A stretch of DNA of 64,000 nucleotides, taken from contig HG738137.1 of the NCBI GenBank assembly GCA_000499405.2, positions 6,448,001 through 6,512,000 on the forward strand, written 5' to 3'. This document shows positions 11,922 to 28,241 of the stretch, one piece after another. The stretch comes from Onchocerca volvulus (Eukaryota > Nematoda > Chromadorea > Rhabditida > Onchocercidae). The position numbers and the translations under genes are program-made. The notes beneath the pieces are model-generated. The model was not told where the DNA came from. It made no database searches and was given only the letters and a program-made list of their open reading frames with translations. Numbering within the stretch: position 1 is the stretch's first letter; every line of letters begins with the position of its first letter.

Positions 11922-13639
11922 AAAAATAATTTCAACGATAACCTAGCAAGTTAAAATTAATAAAATGCTGCAACAACAATGCAGTAAGAACTGAAAATTG
12001 CAACAATAAATTGGAAGTTCTAATATGTTTACTTGCCTAAGCTTAATGGTGACACTTCCTCACCTAATAACACATGTCAAGAAGAACAACAATGTAGTAA
12101 TTTATTTGATTCACAAATCAAATAAAATCGTATATTTTACTCATTTTCATTAATATTTCAAATCATATTTTCTAGCAAATTTGATTTGAAATTAAGATTT
12201 ATTCTGAAGTCGATACAAAGAAAGATTAAGCAATGAAACTCACTGATTGAAAAAGCTACCAAATACGAAAAAAGCGCTAAGTTCTGCCAGTTAAAACAAA
12301 TAGTTTAAAATTAAATACGTGGGAAATAAGTTATTGGAAATATAAGTATTTCCGATTATTTGTATTAGAATTGCGTACGGTATTAAACAATGCATAGTAC
12401 AGTCAAACAAGTCTCTATACTATGTGCTGTCATTTCACCAATCACTAAAACTAGCATGACTTACTGATAATTCAAACAAATGCCACTCACTAACCGAGTG
12501 AAACTGATATAATTAGGTTTAACACTTGAAGATAACATTTTGCATACAATTAAATATTTCATGTAAACAAAGAAAAAATCCACCTTTTCGTAAATATCCT
12601 GACAGTATAATTAGGCAAATGAACAGCTCATCTTCATTAGCATCTAAAAGATTGTGGAGTGATCAAAGTCCGCAGTACCATCCTTCCCAACTGTGTCGCA
12701 TTCTTATTATAACAGGCCGCAGATGGACTCCTTTCTTCATGACCGTTAAATCTTGGTAGCTGGCTCTTTTATGTCAGGAAAGATCAAAATTGAGTGGAGA
12801 AGGAGTAATGGTTTGTTCTCCCCGTTGATACTGATAGTAAGGAGAGATTAAGTAGAAGTTTAGACGATCCTTGCTACGGCGTTTTAGTTCATTTCATCTT
12901 TCCTGGAACCAAATCTAAGATTTTCTCGACTATTGCGAAGTGATTATGAGAACATCAGTCTCATCTACTTTCGTACTCTGTAGTTGAACTCAATTATTGA
13001 TTGATTGGAAATTCTTTTTTTGATGACCATTAAAAAAAAGAATTGTTTTCTTGATTTGTTATGAATCAACTATGACTGCGCATATTTTCCATGAAATGTA
13101 TATATCTGGCGCGGATAGGATACAATGGATTCTTCATTTGGCTTTCTAAAAGATGGTTAGATTCTGATGTGAAGAATCGTTCCGTCTGTTGGTTTAGGCT
13201 GTTATATATAAATATAAATATATATAAATAAATTATATATGAAGTTATATGTATATATATGTATATACGAAATTTACATATGAATCAAATGAACTCAAAA
13301 CTTTTGCTAGAATGGAATGTATTTGTTGTTGCTCTCGATGGAATTTCCACTGTTATCTTTTCTCTTCTCCGTAAAAACTCTTCTTATTCCCTGGCATTTG
13401 TTTCACAAATTTAATATCATGAGAGGAAACCGGACCAAGTGAGCAGCAGTAATAAGCATTGGTGAATAATTACCTGAAATCGATTGATTCCAAATTATTT
13501 TTTATGCTCTTTGCATGTATATAATTCCTTCCACAAATATAGCTGTTAAAAAAAAAAAAAGAAAAGAAAGCAAATATCCGACTCTAATCAATCAGATATA
13601 CAGGAACGAATCAATGAACATATATCGACCAATTTTTAG
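11922..13639. other. Divergent intergenic region, glutaredoxin to GLD-4
   Basis: About 1.7 kb, AT-rich, with a TATATA-type low-complexity run near 13201-13268. The 77-codon frame at 12526-12759 (+) shows no domain or splice support. This is presumably a shared promoter region; no other element was recognised. Confidence 0.5.
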
Positions 13640-13665
13640 CTGAACATTTTTGATGCAAGTTCAAG

Positions 13666-13682
<17 letters not shown>
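13640..13682 (+). promoter_or_regulatory. GLD-4 leader with overlapping upstream ORF
   Basis: aatttttag ends at 13639, a likely trans-splice acceptor. The 26-nt leader contains an ATG at 13653 opening a 9-codon frame that stops at 13680-13682, so it runs over the main ATG at 13666 in another frame. It could lower initiation at the main start. Confidence 0.35.
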
Positions 13683-16434
<2,752 letters not shown>

Positions 16435-17887
16435 AAGTCTTTATCAATCTACACATAATGAAAATACACAGCATCTTCAAATATCATTGTTATCACATGG
16501 TAATTGCTAGAAATTTCCTGCTTGTGCTGCAGTTGATTTTTTTCCAGTTTCTTTTTGTCTTTTCCCGAGTAAAAAGTAGTAATATATGTAAAAATTGGAA
16601 TATGTTTATGAAAGATTTTTTTTTTTCGCCATTTTTGAGTACTCCTTTTTGTTTAATAAATACAAGGTTTAGGTTGATTTTGAATTTTCTGAAATTTAAA
16701 AGGGAACATATTTTTTGAAGCTAAATTAATCCGTGATATGCCTTCAACAAAATTGGAGCTATAATTCTGTTTACAGCATTTTTGGGATTAATATTCCTAA
16801 TACTTTAAGCTTTCATTGATAATATATTTATTAAGAAGATAAATTCAAAGTGGGTATTCATTTTATTATCGATTATTCGGTATCATTTTGCAATATTCCA
16901 ATATTCAATCTTTCTTTCTATAATTTTTTTATCGTCTACAGTATTTGGAATATTATGATGTTTGGCGACAAATATTCATTTTCTTATAAGTTGAAAAGTT
17001 TCGCAAATAATTGTTTTGATGAATGATTGTATCATTTCATTTCATCTTTAGATATCTCTATTAATATTATATTTAAAGGATTCAGAATTGATCGATTATG
17101 TAACTGAGTTGCCGGTCATTGAATTTTTCGTCCGTTCATACAAGTTCCTTTGTTAAGGAATATATTTTTAGTCAACTGTTTCTGTTTTATGCATGCGTAT
17201 TAATTCATCAAAGGTGTTCTTATGATATTTGTCATATATTTCCGAGTAAGGATTGACGTGCCACATTTATTTTCTGTTTTATTTCATTTTTTTTTTCTTT
17301 TTTTGTTGTAAAACTAGGCTTTCATGGCAATATTGTTGTCTTTATATTTTCAGCTTTCATCGATTTATTAGAATTTCGTTAAATTCTTTGTTTTAAATGG
17401 AGATTATTAGTTGCTTTTTGTGTATAAGTTTCATCATATTAAAAATGGACGGGTAGCATTTGTTTTGAGAAAATTTATGCAATGTGCAGTTGATTCATTA
17501 TTGAATAGATGAATATTTGAATGCGTTATTGCCTTTCCAAATCATTTCAGCATATTATTTCCAGTGAAGTTGTTGTTGTTGGATTATTTTGTTCGGTATT
17601 TCGGTATCCATTAAAAGTTTTATAGAACCACAAATTTGATCAAAAAATCATACTGTTGTAATGAACAGTTGGTTGATATTGTACTTTTAGTTTTCAAGTT
17701 TAACATGTAACAGTTAATCATTTCGTGAGGACGTTATAAGGATTTTATCATACATTTATTTCTCTTTGAGGAATCTACTGGATTACGTGGTTTTTAAATA
17801 AATCGCTTCTGTTCGATACAAATACACAGTAAATACAAACTGTCCACTATGTTCAGGTGTTCTTTTTTTTTGTTTTATTTTCTTCAG
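16435..17887. other. Intergenic, GLD-4 to the MATH-BTB gene
   Basis: About 1.45 kb between two plus-strand genes. It includes the GLD-4 3' UTR (AATAAA at 16655). Too long for a typical SL2 operon spacer. The 86-codon frame at 16458-16718 lies in the 3' UTR and is T-rich noise. Confidence 0.5.
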
Positions 17888-18003
17888 CTTCTTTTATTAT
17901 GAAGAAATTTTTAAGGGATGGAGCCATCGAACTCCGAGTTAAGTATGCCAATCGAATCTTCATCGACTTTGACTTCTCACTCCTCAAATTCTTCGCAAAC
18001 TGA
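17888..18003 (+). promoter_or_regulatory. Leader of the MATH-BTB gene with overlapping upstream ORF
   Basis: ttttcttcag ends at 17887, a likely trans-splice acceptor. An ATG at 17899 precedes the main ATG (17918) and opens a 34-codon frame ending with TGA at 18001-18003, overlapping almost all of coding exon 1 in another frame. Confidence 0.35.
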
Positions 18004-20247
18004 AATCAGAGTTGAGGTTTGTCGGTTAATTAATTTCTGTTGATGCAATTAATTATTTGCAATTCTGTAAGCAAACTTGAATCGTCTTAACTGCAAGAAT
18101 CTCATAATGACTACTTGTTATCTTTGAGTTGCGGATTCTTTCGTATTCCGGGTACAATTCAGTTAAAAAATTTCTGCTGTTACAAAATTTTTAAATCATT
18201 TCAACGAAGAAGCAAATATTGAAATATATAATGTTCAAGAAATCATCTAAAGCATACTTCATTAATGATTGTTAACTAGTTTCTAGAATCTTATGTTCTA
18301 GAGCATAAATTGTATGATACGCTGCTACAGCGGTTATAAAAAATTGAATGACTGAAATCAAAGGATATCTTTTTTTTTTTTTTTTTTTTTTTTTAGCATG
18401 TGAAACATAGTTGGACAGTGAAGAATTTTTCACATTGTTATCAGGAATATTTGGAAAATTTTGTTCATCTACATCGTGGTGAAGACACACTTACCTGGTC
18501 GATCAAAATTTACCCAAAAGGCAATGGTGAAAACAACAAAGATTTTGTCTTTTTATGTCTTAATAGAGTTGTTAGTAATACGAACGCACCGTGCAAAAAT
18601 GGGAAAATTGGCTTCAAATCTCGGTAAATAAATTTAATAATTTTTATGAGAAGGAATTCAAGATAATCAAAATAAGTAATGGATTAAAGGACCAATGTTA
18701 TAGTTCGAAGTTCCAAGATTATTAAATTATTATATTTCAAAGCTGTTTTGTTGGCTTTTACTCAGCATTCGCTTTAGGGCACTAATCAGTTGTTCTGTCC
18801 AATATCCAGTTTTTAATTTATGTGTTATTATAATTTTAATCTTTTCAGTTTTATTTTACGAACCAGCGAAATGAAAGAGATAGAAATGCGTATTCATCCA
18901 AATCCCTCCCATTCTGATTATGTTTCGTATATAAAACGAGATGTTCTTTTTCCACAGATATTGCCGAATGATTCAATTATTGTGAATGTTGAAATAGATG
19001 TAGCCGTGGAAACTGTTACGACAACGCTAGAGGATATGTTAACCGTGAGCTTTGTTGAATCTTGTTGGGAAGTTTTTAATGCCATATTGCAATATATGAT
19101 TCTATTTTTTCATGTTGTTTTTTCTCCATTTTCCTATTTTTCATTTATGAAAGTATTTGGCGGGAAAGGAAAGGATGGAAGAACAACATTTACATCCACA
19201 AGTTAATTTTTTTTTTTCATTTAATTTTACTGAAATTGTTTTCAGAGTAATAGCGAGCAACAGCTCACGGAGGATTATTTGAAAATGCTGAAAGACAACG
19301 TATTGACTGATTTCGCAATAAAAGTGGGCGAGCGAGAAATTAAAGTTCATCGTGCTATTCTTGCGGCAAGATCTCCGGTTTTTGCCGCAATGTTAAGGCA
19401 TGAAGACACTAATGAAGCTAAAACGGTAAATTTGAGTTTTGTGTAGGTTTTGGCTGAATCATTTAAGTTCAGTTAGGCAAATTTTCTTTATAACAAAACT
19501 CAGGAATTCTTTGCTGAGTAGATTAATAGTTTTATTTATATAGCAAAGTGCCCGATTATGAAACTGAGTTTTTAGCATAAGGTTTGTTTTACTGTTCTGT
19601 TTTCTAATGAATGTTTTGTTATAGGGTGTAATGGTGATAGAAGATCTGGAATATGATACAGTTACAGAAATGCTTAATTTCATTTATTGCGGTCACTGTT
19701 TAAGAGATGTTAATGAATTTGCATTTGCCTCCGATTTATTAATTGCTGCTGACAAGTATCGGCTTGAGGAATTGAAAAGCCACTGTGAAAAAGCCTTGAT
19801 TCAGGTGAATGAAATTTTTTGTCATTTTTCAGCAGCTGATTTTGCAGTTATAATTTGCTGAAATCTCTGAATAGAAGAAAAAACAGTCATTCATATTAAC
19901 TCAAATTAAAAATGGCCCAGGTGGTTTATCTATAAGATCATTTCGACAATTTTGAGAAAAAAAAAAAAAAGCGAAAATTAAATTTATAGCTGAAGAAGTA
20001 TTCTTATCTACTATCTGGATCTTTTCGTTTACAGGCGTTGACTTTTGAAAATGTTTGTGAATTGCTCATCGTTTCGGATATCTACAGTGCACCACGTCTT
20101 AGACATCGTGCTGTAGAATTTATCATCCAGCATCCACGGAATATTACATCTACGCCAGGTTGGGATAATGTTGTCAAACAACATCACGATCTTGTCACAG
20201 ATATCGTTCGTCACTTCGATAAATCATCCGACAGAGGTAATTCATAG
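17918..20247 (+). CDS. bath-42: MATH-BTB protein, SPOP / BATH-42 type CUL3 adaptor
   Basis: Six exons (17918-18016, 18397-18623, 18849-19044, 19246-19425, 19625-19804, 20035-20247) join in phase to 364 residues; human SPOP has 374. A Ser-rich N-terminus is followed by a MATH domain (about 34-165: VKHSWTVKNFSHCYQEY). The BTB domain (about 185-290) has LTDFAIKVGEREIKVHRAIL, AARSPVFAAMLRHE, EMLNFIYCGH and LLIAADKYRLEEL, and a 3-box/BACK-like segment follows (SGW-like STPGWDNVV). Such proteins bind substrates through MATH and CUL3 through BTB in ubiquitin ligases. The acceptor before exon 2 is preceded by a T tract of more than 20 bases. The symbol is assigned by overall likeness to C. elegans BATH-42 and is the least certain part. 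Confidence 0.87.
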
Positions 20248-22730
20248 AAGATAGTTCCGGTGAATTGGTTACTCTGTATGTGCCAGCCACACAATTTAAT
20301 CAATATGTGATTTTTGTTTCGAACTTTTAAATTCGAAAATGTACTTTTTCTTTCAACTATTTTGTGATATGTCTTCGAAATTTAATCATAAGGAAGAAGG
20401 GATTATCTTCACCTCATTCATTAATTTAAGAAAGTAATTGGTTTTACACAGTTCATAATAATTCCGTTTATCATGAAAATGTTTAGACATTAGATACCTT
20501 AGATTCTCTGCTGCACAAAGTTTAAGAAATAATTTCTTAGCGGTGGGAGATTATTAAAATTAGCTGTTAATGCATTCTAAGTCTATTTTGACGTGCAATT
20601 CAGCTAGACAAGCATAAGTTCTCACTTCGGGAAGAAAACTAAGCAAATTTGTTGCTTATTGGGAATTATTGTTAACGACAAGACTTAATAATGATTAGGT
20701 TACGATGTTTCTGCTAAGATAATGATTGCCTATAATGAGAGACAGTGTCTTAGAAACGAACTGTAGCAAAATAAGAATTTTTTGGCTGTGATGATTCTTT
20801 GCTTTTTAAAGCATTTGATTTTCTTAAATCCAGTGTTTTATTTTTGTTTCCCTCAGTTCTGATGTGTCATTCTTCATAATTATCGCTTTTGTGGAATCTC
20901 AAATTAATTTAGTTTATTCACTTGTAAAAATTCGTAAAATTAAAAACACTTTGTCGCTCACGAACTAGGTTTATGACTATGTTGCATCAAGATAGAGTGT
21001 TAATGCGTCTTCCTAGCCTATTGTGTCGGAATAAGGAATGGATTTGCAAGAATTTGAGTTAATACAATTATGCGCATTACTCTAAATGTCATAGAACTTT
21101 ATTTGTTGAAAAAAGAAATTTGATGTGTATTAGGAATTTAAGTGAATTGAAAGAAAGCTCAATGCTGCTTTTTCATATTCTTTCAGCATGATAGCATATC
21201 TGGTTTCTGTATCACTTCAAACTTCAATTTTCAGATGCTTTTACTGTAATTAGATTTTCTCGAAGGATTTGGTGATGTTCGAGATCTCAATGTCTCTTAA
21301 ACTGGTTCCTTCTTTCTTTTTCCTCCATTTCTTGTCTTATACGATTTAGGTCGGAGAACCCTAAATATACTGCATTAGGAATATCTACAAAAATATGTTC
21401 TGGCCATCATGATCCAGCTTTAAGTTATACCTAACTGCCCTCAACTGATTGCTAACTGATTGGGTGAACAAAGTAATTAGGGAAAAGTAAGACGGATCTT
21501 GCTTACAGAGTGCTTTCCACGAATGACAAAGGAACTACTGTAAATATGCAAAAATTGATTTGAAAAATCTATTTTCTTGGCAAAAGCTTATTGTTCTACT
21601 TTGCATCCAGTTTTTCCCGCTGACTTTTGTTTTAATTTTTCCGATCATTTTTTGCTATCACTGAACTAGCCTCTTCTTCTGTATTTTTATGTAGACTATT
21701 TCACAATATTTAAAAAAATGTAGATTCCCAAAAATAATACCAGCTCACTTTTTTCCTCGTTGTTAATATTTAGATGCAAATTTCCTTATACTTGCTGATC
21801 ACATACTATGGTATTCTCAAAAATCCCCGAAAATACCATAAATTGAAGAATCCTGCATACTAGAACTATCATCAACATGCATATTCATTCAAGTTTTAAA
21901 ATATCTTGTCTTTCACAGATTATCTGCATGATTCCCTTCTATTATTAATTCTGTCTGTATGGATAGAATGGAACCGCATCTGATGAAAATTATATGCAGA
22001 TTAAATAAATATTTTATATTGGAATGCGCAAATAAACCAGTCCTTTCTATGACAAGACTTTATTTTTGAATAAATTTAATTGTATTGTATTTTTTCAAAG
22101 CAGTTAATTTGGAGTGTTAACCTTAAGGAATTTCGAGAAGTGAAGTGCTATCATCCTCTACGGTAGATCCATAACAGTAGTTCCAATCCATTTATCACAG
22201 CCTTATATATTTTCATAAAGAGTCATGTGAAAATTTGCCATCTTGCGTTGTTCTACTGATTCAACTCTGATGATATTAAAACTCATCGCTCATTATTAAT
22301 TTTTAAAGATTTTCATAAAATCAAAGAGCATTTGTACAGACACCGTATGAACAACAGAGATTGCAAATCCAGATTCGAAAAGAAATTTTAATAATGTAAA
22401 AAAAAGATTTAGGAATATTACAGAATCAGTAACTTACCTTTCCAGAAATTGCGATTCTCCACGCAACAATTTTGAAAAAATAAAAAATCTTTTCCATAAT
22501 TTAGTTACAATATTCCTAACAACAATAAAAAACGGAACTTGAGCGTACAGTGACTCACATGAATTAATGGGAACTTAGATACCCGTATTATCCATACCAA
22601 CAAATTAGAAGCTTTAAAACAATTCAGTAAAAAAAAGCATACTAGGCTATAGAATCCGTAAATTTACCATTCATAAAAACACTATTACGACACTTACGTC
22701 TCAAAACAATTAAGTAAACTTTGCAAAATA
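20248..22730. other. Convergent intergenic region, MATH-BTB gene to SEC63
   Basis: About 2.5 kb without a supported gene. AT-rich, no long ORF, no clear repeat. It holds both 3' UTRs. Confidence 0.5.
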
Positions 22731-25700
22731 CTACTCGTGTTCCGACTCCGAATCTTCCGTATAATCGGATGAATCCTCCAATTGTTCTTCCTCATCTGAA
22801 TCTTCGTATTTAATTATAGGCACTTCCTTCGCCTCATGTACATCTAACTGAAAATTAAAGAAAATATTGGTAATCACTTGGAACTAAAAATGTGAAAATG
22901 TGAAAAGAAAGATTATAAAGAAATTTATGATCAGCATGATCTTGATGACCTTGCATTTCTTCCTTTTTGCCTCCCTTCTGATTTTTTCGGTAATTCCTTA
23001 ACTCGTAACATATAACTTTGAACACGTGTAATGAACCCATATCAAACTTGTATTTGATAATAGTTTCCAGAAACTCTTAAATTCAAATTATAATACCCAT
23101 ATTTTGTTGTTGGTAATCCTTTGCAAGAGAATAAATGGAAGATGTTTTGAAGTTATTTAGTTGGAATAAAAAGTATTTTATACTTAAATGTTCCATCTTT
23201 AACTTTTCTACAAGACTGTCATACTATGAGGAATGAAATATTCTACAAATGAAATACTACTTTGAAGCTATTCTTGACAAAAGTAATTGCATGAAAGAAA
23301 AAAAAAATTTACTTTTAAGTCGAGTACATAATCACAATCCATATAAGAATCAGATTTAACTAATAAATTATAGTAATATATGCCTTTGTGCTGCGGTGCT
23401 GCGAACTTTATTTCCACCTGAAATTGATATTCAATATACATAACAATACAACTAATAATCTTTACTAGTATTAATATGTATTTATAAAGAGAGATCGATG
23501 ATAGTTAAATATATTAGTTTGCCTTATTTAGGTCTATTGACTGGGTCCATTCTTAGGGAACTGTTACATCAACTTTCAACGAAAAATTGACTGAAGAGCA
23601 GAATTTCCTGCTTGTAAAAGAATATTTACAACAAACCGTCTGCTCATTAACAAGTGTTGTGCAGTGCACTGCTGGTACGACCAGCTTGCGAAGTTTCTTA
23701 TCAATAAGTAGTAACCACCACCATTCGAATTTTTCGCCCGGAAAGTACGGACAATGTACTGGATGCGTTTTTTTACTCCTACTTTCCAAAAGGGTCTCTT
23801 TTTTCACCATATTTTCATTCACCCAATTTTCATTATCCGATTCTTCGTCATCCATCCCTTCAGAACAGCTACTGTTTTCCTTCTCGTTTTCGCTGGAAAA
23901 ACTTGCATGAAAACTATGTTTCGCTAGATTTTTCAGATGCAGATAAAGCAAAAGAATATAGTTTTTCCCAAATTATATCAAAAAAAGAACAAGTAATTAC
24001 TAAATATCCTAGGAAGTAATTGATCAATTTCAGAAACACTATATTATCTGAAAGAACTCATTACTTATACAGACATTGTGATTTGATTCATGGTGTAATA
24101 GTAAAATTTCATCTTGAGTTATTTTTGGCTCATGAAAAAGAACTATAATGTTTAATAAGATCAATTTAAAAACCAACTCTTTATCCCCTTTTTCGGAACC
24201 ACTTGGCTCCTCGTTTTCACTATCACCAATCGTTTCTATATCATCAATATTCTCTTTTCTATCCATTTTTTGCTCTTCCAATTTCCATTTGTTGTCTTCT
24301 ACCGACTTAATTACAGTTTTTTTTATTACTTTAGTTTTCTGTCCCTGTCTATTTTTGGTTGGTTTTGTCTTGTTTTGTTTCTTCTTTGGCTTCTCCCAAA
24401 TTTTTCTCTTTGGTACATTATTATCCTTTTCTTCGTTTGTTTCGTCTTCATCATCAATTATTTCCATTGCTTCCGCATCCTTTAAATTATGCAGATAATT
24501 AAATACATAGAGCTTCTACCAGTATAATTTTCTTTTGAGAACTGAAAAAAAAAAATCGCCAATCTAAATAAAACCATGAATAAAGAATTAACAATACCTT
24601 CTCATTAATTTCACGCATTTCTTCTTCTCGTTTATTTGAATCTAACAACGGACTTCTTGTTAAATTAATTTTCAAAGTGACAACTGAACCAACTGTTACC
24701 TTTTGAGCATCATCTTCACCTTGTACTGCAAAAAAGTTTATATTCATGTAAAATAAAAAAGAAAAAGTCATTAAAGAGGATGCATCCATCGAAATGAGAA
24801 AAGTGAAAATAGAAAAAGAATTTACTTACCCTCAAAACGAGGTTCAATATTTAACTTCGGCATCGATTTCAGTACAAAGATTACATCATTATATTCGGCA
24901 TCATTTAATAATTGTAGTACCTGACGACGTTTGTTTTCATTTAAATTTGCGAGGTCTGCACAAGTGATTATACGGTTCTAAAAGAAATACATTTATGATC
25001 TTCAAATCTTTTGAAACAATAACTTCAGGCATAAAATTGCTAAAAACTTATATAAACAAAGAATTAATACAAAAATTGTTTGCAAACTTCCAAGAAAAAA
25101 GAGGACTAGAAATGGTAAAAACTCGAAAAAAAAAAAAAGAAAAATAAAAAAATGCAGCGCAGTCTCTTAACATATTAAACAAATTGTCATTTGTTTAATA
25201 TGTAAGAGACTGTATTTCTTTTCTTATATAATATTGCATTTGTTTATAAAAACAGTTATAAACAATTACAATTAAAAATAATTATGCAAAACAAGAACTG
25301 TTTTTTAAAAGGAAAAACAATTATTTTAATCAAAAACATGCTTACACGACGAAAATGATGTAAATTTTGTTCTGTGATATGTGGTAATTGTAATAAAGGA
25401 CTATTTTTCGGCCACAATGCTTGGACAATCATTGGCAACAATTTCGCCAAGTTTTCAATCGTATCTAATGATGGGCAGCGCGCTGGATTCCCATAGAAAC
25501 ATAAATGCTGGGCGATAGCTAACATTTCACTGGTAAGCATAACACATTTCGAAATCACATAAGCACTATCTAGAATTGTGGCATACGAAAGTACGTGTCA
25601 CAAACAACATTCATCTGTTTTAAAATACAGCTTTATCTACCCTAAAATGAACACCACAGCACACTAAAATGTAATTCGCCATATAATGTTGATCCTGCTA

Positions 25701-27887
25701 ATGGTCATGCCATTCTCAAAATTATAAAATATTATTGTTAACAACTACAGCAAAGCAACATGAAAAAAGAAAAGATGCAAGAATTTTTCTGGATTCAGTA
25801 AATATAAGACCATAAAAAAAAAAAACTCGTTGGAATTAAAAATCCCTTGAAAACAAAATAAAGAAAACCTTTGCATCTAACTAAAAATATTTTGGAAAAT
25901 ATAAAATATTACCATTTCTTAAATTGACTGAACAAAGTGGAAAACGCGATAAATAAGCATGGATGAAAAAGCGCGCTTTCAGCGAATACGGTAAGCAAAG
26001 AGGCCGCTCCTTTTTATTTTCACTTAAATTTTTGAACTGTTTAATCAGTGGTGGCAATTCAATATCATCACTTTCACGTTCCACAATTTCCTTATTATAT
26101 TGTTTCCAAAACTCAAATGAACCACCAAGCACCATTAAAATACCTAAAACAATCCATCATGTATTATCAAATAACTTAATTCCTAGAAAACCATCAAACA
26201 TAAAAACAAAATGTATGATTGGACAGAAATATATTGAGTTCTTAAACTATAAAATTTATAATATTTAACATACACAAAATGATAAGGATGTTAAAGAGAA
26301 ATATAATTCTTTGATACTCACGATTTATTTCCATTTTCGGAGTTTTATGGAAAAAATAGTAATACATTTCGGTTGTATCTAATAATACTTGGTCGATACT
26401 ATACTTGATGGAGTTATACCACCAAAACCCCTGAAAAAATGAAAAAAATGGTAGTAAGAATTCAAAATATTCTATTACAAGATCAAAAGAGATTCAAAGT
26501 AAAACCCACTAATACAGAACAATGAATAAAAACATACAACAGCTGAAGGAAGCAAAACCATTAGAACGAAGCCATAAAATGCAAGCACCCAGACACCGTA
26601 TTCCTTACTGACTATCCATTTTGGCAATGCAATTCCGAACGTAGTAGCTAGAATTCATTTTCATTATTGAGAAGTCTCAGGTAAAAATTAGATGCAAACA
26701 AGTATCCATCGAGACACATTATACAGTCAGGTTACATAATTTTTACATGATTAAAGAGGACATAAAAATACTGACCAAAACGATTGACTTACCAGTTGGT
26801 CCATCGGGATTGCCATATTTCTCCCAATTCTCTCTACTTTCCTCGTCAGTTAATGCTTGATATGCTTTTGCAATGCGATCAAACTGCACGGGATCACCCC
26901 CTTTATCGGGATGCATTGTTTTACTTAGTTCACGGTATTTCTTCTTCACAATTGAGATAGCAGCTCCCTTAAAAAAAAAAAGAAAAACTTCCTAACTTTC
27001 CTATTTCTGAGACAGTAAACAAATGATTATCATCTTCGAAATAGATCTTAAGTACTCGATCAATTCTCGTAAGATTAGTGATGTAAAATTTATTTTCTCA
27101 ATATGTTGCAAGCAAAAATTCAATGGGAGAAAAACCATAAATCTTAAAACATGGGAAATCAAGAGTTCGGACAATAAGATACAAAAAAAAAAAAAAAATC
27201 ACCTGGTCAATACCAAGTATTGCATATGGATCATATTCGGTATGTTCAACTTTAATTTGTGTTACTTTGCGTATAATGATAAAAAATATGATCCATGCTA
27301 AAACTAAAGCTAAAAAAGTTAAAAATTTCTTGGTCCTTCGCCATGGCCGTTTCGCTTCTGCTTTGATACGTTTTTCAATACATCCTCCACAATAACAATA
27401 CTCCTTCCTTTCAGTTTTATCTGAAATTCAGACCAATTGCAGTTATCACTTACTGAAACAATTTTATAGCTGGATAATTACCATAATTCAGCGTTTAGTA
27501 ACTATACTTCTTAAGATATAAATCGTTGCAAAAAGCAGAAAAATGCTTTCGTGAAATTAACTGATATCAATTATTTTTCGACGAAGAGTGATATATCCTG
27601 ATATTCTGAGTAATAATTTCATGTTTCAGTAAACTGCCATATTTCAAGTTAATGAAAAGTTTTTTATTTACATAAGGAGGAGCAGTGTACTCTCTAGGAA
27701 TCTAGAAATCATAATCGAAACTGATTTTGCATTCAAATAGGAGAAAGTTTTAGATAAAATACCAACCTAATTTAGTTGAAGGCCAGAAAAAAAATGTTGC
27801 TGGTATGAGGATCAACGCATAAAATGATACTAATACATAATAGAACGTATTACCCACTTCATCATATTCAAACTGTGCACGGCCCAT
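22731..27887 (-). CDS. dnj-29: SEC63, ER translocon J-domain protein
   Basis: Thirteen exons (27887-27767, 27420-27203, 26967-26793, 26647-26538, 26430-26322, 26143-25913, 25569-25346, 24977-24830, 24725-24598, 24479-24178, 23892-23637, 23417-23313, 22847-22731) join in phase to 747 residues; human SEC63 has 760. Two membrane spans (about 14-34 and 70-92) precede the lumenal J domain, which starts [11 protein letters not shown] and has HPD at about 132-134 inside [12 protein letters not shown] third span follows (about 180-200, FVLMVLLP). The Sec63/Brl domain covers [17 protein letters not shown] and EWWW. A Lys/acidic linker and an acidic C-terminus ([14 protein letters not shown]) complete it. 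SEC63 recruits BiP to the Sec61 channel for protein import into the ER. The ATG sits 10 nt after a tttatag acceptor. Confidence 0.95.
25160..25212. repeat. Near-perfect hairpin in a SEC63 intron
   Basis: Left arm 25160-25183 (CAGTCTCTTAACATATTAAA then CAAA) and right arm 25190-25212 are reverse complements, except that the right arm lacks one base. The loop is TTGTCA. It lies in the intron between SEC63 exons 7 and 8. Confidence 0.9.
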
Positions 27888-27899
27888 CACCACAGCTCT
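27888..27899 (-). promoter_or_regulatory. Probable trans-splice acceptor, SEC63
   Basis: atttatag ends at 27898 on the minus strand, 10 nt before the ATG at 27887. No upstream coding exon is needed, because the N-terminus already matches SEC63 from its first residues. Confidence 0.45.
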
Positions 27900-28241
27900 A
27901 TAAATGGAATGGAAATGAAGGGAATGAAATAAACTTGAATGAAATGGAGTTGATTACAAATCGCTTTCTTTTTGCTTTGATGCAAAAAATTCTCATCCAG
28001 AAATTCTAAAAGAAGACGGCAGAAGTTTTCCATCGAGATGCTAAGTATTCTATATTTGAATTTCATTTGATTCTCCATCTTCTCTTTTTAAAATGTGGAA
28101 ACAGAGATATCTCGGAAATTTTCAATTATACAGAATATAATAAAGCTTATCAGTTTGTTTCTGGCAAGATGTGTGGTGTTATGAAGCAGTTCAAATAGGG
28201 AAAAGAAATTTGCTGATATTACTAGACGTATATAGCTATCA

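Noticed and set aside
13201..13268. TATA-type repeat as a promoter element
   Set aside because: Simple AT microsatellite about 400 bp from the start codon; no basis for a promoter call.
24148..24498. 116-codon plus-strand open frame
   Set aside because: Antisense shadow of the Lys/acidic-rich SEC63 exon, giving Ser/Phe-rich translation.
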